Shown here in pieces: positions 46,483 through 54,094 of a stretch of DNA of 64,000 nucleotides. Numbering within the stretch: the stretch's first letter is position 1; every line of letters begins with the position of its first letter. Position numbers and translations under genes: made by a program. The stretch comes from Posidoniimonas corsicana (GTDB taxonomy: Bacteria > Planctomycetota > Planctomycetia > Pirellulales > Lacipirellulaceae), in contig NZ_SIHJ01000001.1 in NCBI RefSeq assembly GCF_007859765.1, positions 682,767-746,766 on the forward strand, given 5' to 3'. The notes beneath the pieces are model-generated. The model made no database searches. It was not told the DNA's origin and was given only the letters and a program-made list of their open reading frames with translations.

Positions 46483-48084
46483 ATGAAGGACACACGCCCC
46501 CGAACCGTATTGTTAGCAGCATTGACGCTGCTTGCGGTGGTTCTGTCGGCCGCGCCCGCCCGGGCTTACACGCCCGAGAGCCCTGAAGTAAAGGCCCTGA
46601 TCAGTAAGGGCCTGGAGTATCTGGATAAGAACAGCGACTCGCGGCTCGGCGGCAAGTGCGTCATCGCCTTGGCCTACGTCAAGTCGGACCAGCCCGATCA
46701 CCCGCGGGTGAAGGAAGCCGTTCAGGCGTGCCGCCAGTCGATGCAGGCGGGCGACCAGGGCAACAGCATCACGATCTACAGCTGCGGCATGGCTATTATC
46801 TTCCTGTGCGAGTACGACGCACGGGGCCAGGCGGACATGATCCGCCACTACCTCAACGCCCTGGCCGCCCGCCAGAAGGCCCACGGCGCCTGGGGCTACA
46901 CCAACGAGCAGATCGGCGACACCTCGCAAACCCAATACGGCGCGCTCGCCCTGTGGGAAGCGCACCGCAACGGCTACCGGCCCGACGAGGACACTGCCCG
47001 CCGGATGGCCGACTGGCTGATCCGCACGCAGGACCCAGAGGGCGGCTGGGCCTACAAGGGCGAGCTGGCGCCGCTCGGCGAGCGCGAGCCGCAGGACAAG
47101 TCGGAGATGACCATCTCGATCGGCGCGGCCGCCATGGGCAGCGTGCTGATCGCGGCCGACCTATTCGGCCTGCTAGAGCCGGGGGCCGAGACCAACACGG
47201 CCGAAGATGTGCCCGACGCGCTCCGCGAAGCCGGCGAACGCGAACGCCGCAAAGCGCCGCCACTGAGCGTGGGTGACCTGCCGCGGAATGAGTTGTTCGA
47301 GACCATCCGCGACGGCGACGCCTACATGACCAAGAACTACGAGGTGGCGATCCGCCGCTACCAGCTCTACTACATGTACTCGCTTGAGCGGTACAAGAGC
47401 TTCTTCGGACAGCTGACCGGCGACGCTCCCGACGAGCCGGAGTGGTACAACAAGGGCTACGAGTGGCTCAAGCAGAACCAGGCGCCGGAGGGCTCCTGGA
47501 AGGGGCAGTGCGGCGACAGCGTCGACACGGCGTTCGCCATCCTGTTCCTGCAGCGTTCGACCCTCAAGAGCATCCGCCGGGGCCTGGGCGTCGGCACGCT
47601 GGTCAGCGGGCGAGGGCTTCCGGCCCGGCTGGACTCAATCAAGCTCAGCCGCGGGCAGATTGTCGCCCAGCAGGCGGCCACCCAGGTGGACGACCTGATC
47701 AACATGCTGAGCGACGAGGAGGGCGCCGCGTTGGACGCCATGGTCAACGACCCCACGGCGCTGGTCGGCGAGATCAATGATCAGAACGGCCGCCGGTTCG
47801 AGCAGATCGCCCGCGGCGGCGCGCCCGCCGCCCGCGTGCTGGCGGTCAGGGCCCTGGGCCGCAGCGGCGACCTGGACTACGCCCCCACGCTGATCTTCGC
47901 CCTGACCGACCCGGACAAGCGGGTGGTCCGCGAGGCCCGCGACGGCCTGCGGTTCGTCAGCCGCCGCTTCGAGGGCTACGGGCTGCCCGACAATTACAAT
48001 GACCAGCAGCTGCGCGACGTGATCGAGCGGTGGAAGAGCTGGTACCTGTCGGTCCGCCCCGACGCCGCGATCAACTTGAACTAA
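46483..48084 (+). CDS. Exported alpha/alpha-toroid (prenyltransferase/squalene-cyclase repeat) protein
   Basis: A 533-residue exported protein. Signal peptide at residues 1-28 (VLLAALTLLAVVLSA, then ARA). The body has the alpha/alpha toroid repeats seen in prenyltransferases and squalene cyclases: a QW-like RTQDPEGGWAYKGE (about 185-200) and NQAPEGSWKGQCGDSVDTAF (about 335-355). The catalytic DxDD motif of squalene cyclases is not seen, so an enzyme role is doubtful. The C-terminal part has HEAT-like repeats (VLAVRALGRSGDLDYAPTLI). It is first in a gene run with ExbB/ExbD-type proteins and is likely a periplasmic scaffold or binding protein. Confidence 0.85.
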   Translation: MKDTRPRTVLLAALTLLAVVLSAAPARAYTPESPEVKALISKGLEYLDKNSDSRLGGKCVIALAYVKSDQPDHPRVKEAVQACRQSMQAGDQGNSITIYSCGMAIIFLCEYDARGQADMIRHYLNALAARQKAHGAWGYTNEQIGDTSQTQYGALALWEAHRNGYRPDEDTARRMADWLIRTQDPEGGWAYKGELAPLGEREPQDKSEMTISIGAAAMGSVLIAADLFGLLEPGAETNTAEDVPDALREAGERERRKAPPLSVGDLPRNELFETIRDGDAYMTKNYEVAIRRYQLYYMYSLERYKSFFGQLTGDAPDEPEWYNKGYEWLKQNQAPEGSWKGQCGDSVDTAFAILFLQRSTLKSIRRGLGVGTLVSGRGLPARLDSIKLSRGQIVAQQAATQVDDLINMLSDEEGAALDAMVNDPTALVGEINDQNGRRFEQIARGGAPAARVLAVRALGRSGDLDYAPTLIFALTDPDKRVVREARDGLRFVSRRFEGYGLPDNYNDQQLRDVIERWKSWYLSVRPDAAINLN

Positions 48085-48097
48085 CCCCCGGGCGTCG

Positions 48098-48976
48098 ATG
48101 CCTGCCGCCGACCACAACCCGAACGACCAGGGCTATCGCCTGAGCGTCAACTCGTACGACCGCGGGTCGAGCCTGTTGATCGCCCTGTTGGTGATGGTCG
48201 GGGTGGGGGTGGGGGCGCTGGTGATCATCTGGTACGCCAACCACCTGAACCGCCGCAACGTGCCGCCGTTCCTGCTGCCGGTGAACCCCGCCAGCCGGCC
48301 GGCCGACGCGGCGATGGGTCTGAAAGAAGACATCGAGCCGCCCGGCATCGAGGACGCCCCTGAGCTGACCGAGCCGCAGCTGCAGGACACGCTGACTGCG
48401 CTATCGGACCTGTCGACCAAGTCGGCCCTGCTGGCGGACGACGCGGTCGATTCCGATTCCGAGGTCGGCAAGGGAAGCGGGTTCGGCGACTCTCGGCAGG
48501 CGGGCGTGGGAGGAGACGGGCCCCCGGTCAATGAGCCGCAGCGGGAGATCCGGTTCGAACCCGCCGACCGCAACGAGTACGCCCGCTTCCTCGACTTTTG
48601 GAAGGTAGAACTCGCCGTGCTCGACCAGCGCAACAACACGGTGTACTACGCGTCCAATTTCACCGCCGGCAGCCCGACGACGCGCAGCGCCGACCCCGCC
48701 AAGAACCCAGAGAACCGTGTGAGCTTCCTCTCCAACGGCACCGCGTTCGAGGGGCTCGACCGGGCGCTCGTGCAGCGGGCGGGGATTGCGAACCGGGGGA
48801 ACATCATCATTCAGTTCTGGCCGAACGAGTCCGCGGGGTACCTGCTGGGGCTGGAGAACCAGGCGATGCAGAAGGCCGGCAAGACGTCGCTCGACCAGGT
48901 TCAGCGGAGCGTGTTCCGCGTGGTGCGGGACGGCAACGAGTTTACCTGGGAGCTGGAAGAGCAGCTCTACTACTAA
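48098..48976 (+). CDS. Membrane-anchored protein of unknown function in ExbB/ExbD cluster
   Basis: A 292-residue protein with a short cytosolic N-terminus, one membrane helix (residues about 25-46, LLIALLVMVGVGVGALVIIW), a Pro- and acid-rich linker and a C-terminal globular domain (ARFLDFWKVELAVLDQRNNT; IIIQFWPNESAGYLLGLENQ). The layout recalls TonB or TolA, which link ExbB/ExbD-type motors to the outer membrane, but no TonB C-terminal motif is visible. It starts 13 bases after the toroid gene and precedes ExbB, so the role is likely to be as a partner of the motor (inference). Confidence 0.75.
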   Translation: MPAADHNPNDQGYRLSVNSYDRGSSLLIALLVMVGVGVGALVIIWYANHLNRRNVPPFLLPVNPASRPADAAMGLKEDIEPPGIEDAPELTEPQLQDTLTALSDLSTKSALLADDAVDSDSEVGKGSGFGDSRQAGVGGDGPPVNEPQREIRFEPADRNEYARFLDFWKVELAVLDQRNNTVYYASNFTAGSPTTRSADPAKNPENRVSFLSNGTAFEGLDRALVQRAGIANRGNIIIQFWPNESAGYLLGLENQAMQKAGKTSLDQVQRSVFRVVRDGNEFTWELEEQLYY

Positions 48977-49031
48977 CACATGACGGTCCGCCTGGCGGGC
49001 AAGACACCTACCGGAAACCGAGAAACCAGCA

Positions 49032-49664
49032 ATGGCGATCCTGTTCACCCTGATTGGCTACGTGGTCTACACCGCGATGGCGCTTTTGGCGTTGTGGGGG
49101 GCGTTCTGCCTGATCCTTACTTGGCGGCGTGTCAGCCAGACCCGCTTCCGCAACGAGTCGGAACAGAACGAGTTCTTCGAGGAGCTCGAGCCGCCGCTCA
49201 ACGGGGGCAAGTTCGATGTCGCGGCCGAGCTGTGCGACGACGACCGCCGCGCCATGCCCCAGCTGGCGCTGTACGCCATCGAGAACCGCAAGGTGGGCAT
49301 GAACCGCCTGCAGCGGCGGCTGGTCGAGCGGTTCCAGCAGGACGTGCTGGCGGACATCGAGCACCGGCTGAGCTGGGTCAGCACGGTCAGCAAGAGCGCG
49401 CCGATGATCGGGCTGTTCGGCACGGTTATCGGCATGATGGGCGCGTTCAGCAACCTCAGCTCCGGCGCCCAGGTCGACACCGGCAAGATGGCCGAGGACA
49501 TCATGTTCGCGCTGATCACGACCGCCATGGGACTCGCGATCGCGGTGCCGCTGGTGCTGGGCAGCGCGAGCATCAACATCCAGATCCGCAAGATGGAGGA
49601 CCTGGTTTCCGTTGGCCTCGCCCGCCTGATCGACGACATGCGGTCCGTGGTCGGACGCGGCTAG
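49032..49664 (+). CDS. MotA/TolQ/ExbB proton channel family protein
   Basis: A 210-residue inner-membrane protein with three hydrophobic segments (about residues 2-24, 112-140 and 155-178). The family motif is in STVSKSAPMIGLFGTVIGMM and in the following GKMAEDIMFALITTAMGLAIA. Such proteins form the stator pentamer that uses the proton gradient to drive envelope machines. It is directly followed by two ExbD-type genes, as in exbBD and tolQR units. Start ATG with GAGAAACC upstream. Confidence 0.93.
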   Translation: MAILFTLIGYVVYTAMALLALWGAFCLILTWRRVSQTRFRNESEQNEFFEELEPPLNGGKFDVAAELCDDDRRAMPQLALYAIENRKVGMNRLQRRLVERFQQDVLADIEHRLSWVSTVSKSAPMIGLFGTVIGMMGAFSNLSSGAQVDTGKMAEDIMFALITTAMGLAIAVPLVLGSASINIQIRKMEDLVSVGLARLIDDMRSVVGRG

Positions 49665-49705
49665 CGCGACCCAAACTTTCAATCCACCACCGCCCCCGGG
49701 GCCCG

Positions 49706-50206
49706 ATGAGCACTGCCACCCCGACAGAACCGCAGGAAGAGCTGGACGACGTCGCCGCCGGGGCGTCGCTGCGCCGCAAGCGTAAAGACGTCGACGACGA
49801 GATGGACATCACGCCGATGATCGACATCACGTTCCTGCTGCTGATCTTTTTCCTGGTCGCGTCGACGCCTGACAAGCAGACATCGATCGAGCTGCCCGAG
49901 GCCAAGAGCGGCAGCCCCGTCAGCCAGCTCACCTCCACGGTGTTCACCATCGGCGACGGCGGACTGGACACCGCCCCGGTCTACCAGGCCGATGGAAAGA
50001 TTGAATCCGCGCGGCTCCCCGACGACCCGGCCCAGCGGCGGGACGAGGTCAAGGACGCCGTTGAGGCGGGCTTCGCCGAGACCAAGACCGACGTCGTGAT
50101 CAAGGGCGACAAGAGCATCCGTTATCGTGACGTGGACGGCCTGATCAAGGCGATCTCGCAGGTCGAGGGCGTGAAGATCCACCTGGCGATCCTGGAAGTG
50201 CAGTAA
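49706..50206 (+). CDS. ExbD/TolR family protein (first copy)
   Basis: A 166-residue protein starting MSTATPTEPQEELDDV. After a charged N-terminus the motif DITPMIDITFLLLIFFLVAS gives the membrane helix with its conserved proton-binding Asp; a periplasmic domain follows, ending LIKAISQVEGVKIHLAILEV. Longer readings of the frame run back through the ExbB gene and are rejected. It starts 41 bases after ExbB and is followed by a second, related gene. Confidence 0.93.
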   Translation: MSTATPTEPQEELDDVAAGASLRRKRKDVDDEMDITPMIDITFLLLIFFLVASTPDKQTSIELPEAKSGSPVSQLTSTVFTIGDGGLDTAPVYQADGKIESARLPDDPAQRRDEVKDAVEAGFAETKTDVVIKGDKSIRYRDVDGLIKAISQVEGVKIHLAILEVQ

Positions 50207-50245
50207 CGCCCCATCGCGTTGACAAACTAGTAGCGAGCCGACGGC

Positions 50246-50749
50246 ATGAGTGACATCGAAGACGACCTGGAACACATGGTCGAAGAAGGGGAGGAGAAGG
50301 CGAAGCGCATCGACGACGAGCTGGACATGACCCCGATGGTCGACGTCACGTTCCTGCTCTTGATTTTCTTCATGATTACCGCGGCATTCGCCCTGCAGAA
50401 GGCGCTGGAGGTGCCTCCGGTGAACGAAGAGCAGGCGGCCGCCACGCAGACCATCGATGACCTGGAGAAGGACTCGATCGTGATCCGCATCGATGAGGAC
50501 AACGTCTACTGGGTCGGCAGCCCGCTGTGGACCGACGAACAGAAGGCGCCCAGCGTGCAGGAGATGCGGAGCAAGGTCCGCGAGGCCCGCAACGGCGAGG
50601 GAGGCCGGATGGGCAAGGGGCCGACCAAGATGCTGGTGCAGGCGCACTCGGAGTCGCTGTACGAGTTTGCGATCGCCGCCCTGGACGCCGGCGCCGACGT
50701 GCAGATGCCCGAGGTCCGCATCATGATGTACGAAGAGGGCGACCTCTGA
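50246..50749 (+). CDS. ExbD/TolR family protein (second copy)
   Basis: A 167-residue ExbD-type protein. The N-terminus is acidic, then LDMTPMVDVTFLLLIFFMIT gives the membrane helix with the conserved Asp. The periplasmic part includes KMLVQAHSESLYEFAIAALD and ends in EVRIMMYEEGDL. Two different ExbD copies beside one ExbB are common in planctomycetes and other phyla; they may form a heterodimer in the channel. Confidence 0.93.
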   Translation: MSDIEDDLEHMVEEGEEKAKRIDDELDMTPMVDVTFLLLIFFMITAAFALQKALEVPPVNEEQAAATQTIDDLEKDSIVIRIDEDNVYWVGSPLWTDEQKAPSVQEMRSKVREARNGEGGRMGKGPTKMLVQAHSESLYEFAIAALDAGADVQMPEVRIMMYEEGDL

Positions 50750-50793
50750 CCCGCACCCAACGCCTCGCGTAACGCAAGAAGCGATAACCGGAT

Positions 50794-53700
50794 ATGGACA
50801 CAGAAAGACTACTCAAAGAGCTGGCCAAGCGTGACGTCGTCTCGCGGTCGGTGCTCAAGAAGCTCGAGCAGAAGCTCGCGGACAAGAGCGACGTGCCGTC
50901 GCCCCGCGCGGTGGCCAAGTTCCTGGTGGACAAGGGCCACCTCACCGCCGCCCAGGCCAAACGCGCCCTCAAGGCGATCCTCACGCCCGAGGAGAGCGCC
51001 ATCCTCGAGAGCCAGCGGCTCGACGACGACGATGACAGCGCGGCGGCCGCTTCGGGCGGGCTGCCGGACCTCCCCAGCCTGAGCGGCGTCGGCATGTCCG
51101 CCTACGGCGATGACGGCGGCGGCCTGACGGGCGGGGGCCTGACCGAGACGATCACCGACGGGGACAGCGGCGACAAGAAGTCCAAGAGCAAGAAAAAGAA
51201 GGGGAAGAAGAAGGCCAAGGGCCAGAACGAGTGGGACTCGCCGCTGATCCTGATCGGGACCGGCGGCCTGGTGCTGATGCTGTTGATCGGCGGCGCCATC
51301 CTCTACCTGCTCGGCTACGAGTCTGCCGAAGAACGCTTCAAGAACGCCCAAGAGGCCTACGACCAGGGGTCCTACCCCCAGGCGATCGCCGACTTCGAGG
51401 AGTACCTCGAAAAACACCCCAACGGCGAGGACGCGCCGCTGGCGCGTGTGCGGCTGGGAACCGCGCGGATCCGCCTGGTGACCGACGTCAAACGCGACTT
51501 TGAGGACGCGCTGCAGGTCGCCAAGGAAGAGACCGACATCATCGAGGACCAGGAGGCCTACAAGGAGGCCCAGGCGGAACTGGCTGCGCTGCTGCCGGAG
51601 ATCGCCGAGCAGCTCTCGCAGGAGGCCGATCAAGCGACCACCATCGACCAGATGCAGAAGTACGTCGGGCTGACCGAGCAGGCGCTGGTGCTCTGCCAGA
51701 ACGCGAAGCTCATCCCGGGCAACCTGCGCGACAAGGGACAGCTCAACGCGGTGCGGGAGGTGCTCGATCGGATCAGGCTGCGGCAGACGGCCCTTGAGAG
51801 CCTCGAGTCCACGCTCGGGGCGATGAGCCAGGCCACCGCCGACGGCGACCCCAAGCAGGCGTACGCCGCCCACACCGCGTTCATCAAGCAGTACCCGCAG
51901 CTCGCACAGGACGAACGCGTCGTAGAAGCGGTGGCCGCCGCCGCCGAAGCCGAAGAGTCTTTGGTGAAGCTCGTCCAAGAGCCGCAGGCCGGCCTCGACG
52001 CCGAGGCCGAGTCGCCGGTGATCGCCGAGCTGGCGGTCGCCACGCCCCGCGTTGAGGCCGCCGCGCCCGCCACAGGGGTGGCGGTGCTGCGTCTAGCAGG
52101 CGGGTTGTACGGCGTTTCGGCAGCCGACGGCGCGCTCCTGTGGCGCAGGTACGTCGGCGCCGCGCCAAACCTTGGCGCGCCGCTGCGGATCGGCGACGAC
52201 GTGGTGGCGGTCGACTCCCGCCGGCAGGAGCTGGTGCGATTGCGGGCGGCGGACGGCGAGCTCGTGTGGCGCACGCCGCTAGGCGATGATCTCTCCCAGC
52301 CGGCGTTGGTCGAAGGCCGCCTGCTCACGCCCGGCGCGTCCGGAAAGCTCTTCGTGGTGGATGCCGAGTCGGGCGACTCGGCCGGATACGTCCAGTTCGC
52401 ACAGCCGCTCCGCACTCCCCCCGCGTACGACGCCGAGAACCAGGCCATCTACCTGGCGGGCGATCACTCCAGCCTATACAGCCTGTCTGCCAAGGACCTG
52501 TCCTGCCTGGGCGTGTTCTACCTGGGGCACGCCAAGGGCAGCATCGCCACGGCGCCAATCGCCCTGCAGGGCCGTGTTCTCGTGCTCGAGAACGACGGCG
52601 CCGAGACCTCCACCCTTCACGTGCTGGGGGTCGACGAGCGGCGATCGATCGACCGGCGGCTGCAGACGCAGCGGATCAGCGGCCTCGTCACCGAGCCGCC
52701 GATCACCTTCGCCCGCCGCGTGGCGGTCGCGACCGACACCGGGCACGTCGATGTGTTCGAAGTCTCGGCCGAGGACGACGCACAGCCAATCGTGCTGCTC
52801 GCCTCTCGTCAACCGACGCGAATGCGCCGCGGGCCACGCTACGCGGGCGTGCACGACGGGGAGCTCTGGCTCGCCGAGGTGGGCCTGTTCCGCTACTCCA
52901 TCTCGCCCAGCGGCAACCGACTGCCGGTGCGGGACGTCGCGGACCCGTTCCGCCGTGACACATTCGTCTCCCCGCTCATCATCCAGGACGGCGCGCTGAT
53001 TCACGCCCGCAAACGCCCCGGGCGTCCTGGCGTGTCGATCGGCGCCACGGACCTGCGGAGCGGCAAGTCTTACTGGGAGACCGATCTCGCGGCGCCGCCG
53101 GCGGGAGCTCCGGTCTCGCGGGCCGGATCCAACGGGCTGCTGCACGCGACCGCGGCCGGAAGCGTGTTCCGCATCGATTCAGCGCCCGCCCGCTTCGCCG
53201 TCGCCACGCCGGCGAAATCCGACGCGACCGACGCCGCACCAGTCTTCGAGTTGGCTAGCGGTCAATCCGACGGGTCGGCCGTCTACTGGGACGCCACCGA
53301 TGGCCGCGCAGCTCACGCCGGCCGCAACGGCAGCCCTAGCTACGCGCTCCCCGGCCAGGTGGCGTGCGAGCCCGCCGCGATCGGCGCCGGCTGGGTGGTG
53401 CCGCTCGCCATGGGGCAGGTCCATTGCCTCAGCGGCGAAACCGGCCAGCCACTGGCCGCCCCGTATCAACCGATCCTCAAGCCGGGAGAGCGGGTCCACT
53501 GGCAGACGCCGGGCGTCGACGGCCGGCGGATCGTGATCGCCGACGACCGTTCGATCACCGCGCTCGAGCTGGTCGATGACGGCGCCGCCCGGCTAGAAGA
53601 AATCCACCGCGTTGAGGCCGCCGGGCCCGACGCCGCGCAGGGCCGCATCGCGGTCGCCGGCGGGCTGGCGTTTGTTCCGCGGGCCAACGGCCGGGTCACC

Positions 53701-54087
53701 GCCCTTGCAACCGACTCGCTCGAGGAGGCCGGCGTGGTCGACCCCGGGGCGGCCGTGTTGTGGGGCCCGTACGCGGTAGACGATCAGAGCGTGCTGGTCG
53801 CGACCGCGGGTGATGAACTCCTCTGCATCCGCGCCACGGACCCCAGCCAGCCGGCCTGGCGGACCACGGTCACGGCGTCCGACCTGGTCGGTGCGCCCGC
53901 TGCTAGCGACGGCGCCGCAATCCTGGCGACGCGTTCCGGGTCGTTGACGCGGCTCAGTCTTGCCGACGGCGCCTCAACCGGAGGCCTCGACGTCGGCCAG
54001 CGGCTCGCCGCCGGTCCGGCGCTATTCGGCGGCGACGTCGCGCTCGCCACGCCGGATGGCGCCCTGGTTATTGTCCCACAGCCGTGA
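50794..54087 (+). CDS. Membrane-anchored PQQ-type beta-propeller protein with TPR segment
   Basis: A 1097-residue protein. Residues 1-70 are helical and charged (LAKRDVVSRSVLKKLEQKLA), similar to the N-terminal part of planctomycete kinases. A Lys-rich stretch (KKSKSKKKKGKKKAKG) precedes one membrane helix (about 149-178). A TPR-like segment (FKNAQEAYDQGSYPQAIADF) follows, and from about residue 400 a beta-propeller with PQQ-type repeats (ADGALLWRRYVG; ADGELVWRTPLG; DDRSITALELVDDGAARL). The propeller faces the periplasm and probably binds proteins. It starts 44 bases after ExbD and ends just before the solute-binding fusion gene. Confidence 0.88.
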   Translation: MDTERLLKELAKRDVVSRSVLKKLEQKLADKSDVPSPRAVAKFLVDKGHLTAAQAKRALKAILTPEESAILESQRLDDDDDSAAAASGGLPDLPSLSGVGMSAYGDDGGGLTGGGLTETITDGDSGDKKSKSKKKKGKKKAKGQNEWDSPLILIGTGGLVLMLLIGGAILYLLGYESAEERFKNAQEAYDQGSYPQAIADFEEYLEKHPNGEDAPLARVRLGTARIRLVTDVKRDFEDALQVAKEETDIIEDQEAYKEAQAELAALLPEIAEQLSQEADQATTIDQMQKYVGLTEQALVLCQNAKLIPGNLRDKGQLNAVREVLDRIRLRQTALESLESTLGAMSQATADGDPKQAYAAHTAFIKQYPQLAQDERVVEAVAAAAEAEESLVKLVQEPQAGLDAEAESPVIAELAVATPRVEAAAPATGVAVLRLAGGLYGVSAADGALLWRRYVGAAPNLGAPLRIGDDVVAVDSRRQELVRLRAADGELVWRTPLGDDLSQPALVEGRLLTPGASGKLFVVDAESGDSAGYVQFAQPLRTPPAYDAENQAIYLAGDHSSLYSLSAKDLSCLGVFYLGHAKGSIATAPIALQGRVLVLENDGAETSTLHVLGVDERRSIDRRLQTQRISGLVTEPPITFARRVAVATDTGHVDVFEVSAEDDAQPIVLLASRQPTRMRRGPRYAGVHDGELWLAEVGLFRYSISPSGNRLPVRDVADPFRRDTFVSPLIIQDGALIHARKRPGRPGVSIGATDLRSGKSYWETDLAAPPAGAPVSRAGSNGLLHATAAGSVFRIDSAPARFAVATPAKSDATDAAPVFELASGQSDGSAVYWDATDGRAAHAGRNGSPSYALPGQVACEPAAIGAGWVVPLAMGQVHCLSGETGQPLAAPYQPILKPGERVHWQTPGVDGRRIVIADDRSITALELVDDGAARLEEIHRVEAAGPDAAQGRIAVAGGLAFVPRANGRVTALATDSLEEAGVVDPGAAVLWGPYAVDDQSVLVATAGDELLCIRATDPSQPAWRTTVTASDLVGAPAASDGAAILATRSGSLTRLSLADGASTGGLDVGQRLAAGPALFGGDVALATPDGALVIVPQP

Positions 54088-54094
54088 GTCCGCT

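Noticed and set aside
48980-49705. Upstream extension of the first ExbD gene through the ExbB gene
   Set aside because: The extension is out of frame with ExbB, rich in Arg/Gly/Pro and lacks motifs; the inner ATG at 49706 gives a normal ExbD.
49679-50647. A 322-codon minus-strand frame across the two ExbD genes
   Set aside because: It covers two separate real genes and their gap; composition (His/Leu/Val/Asp-rich) is typical of antisense frames in high-GC DNA.
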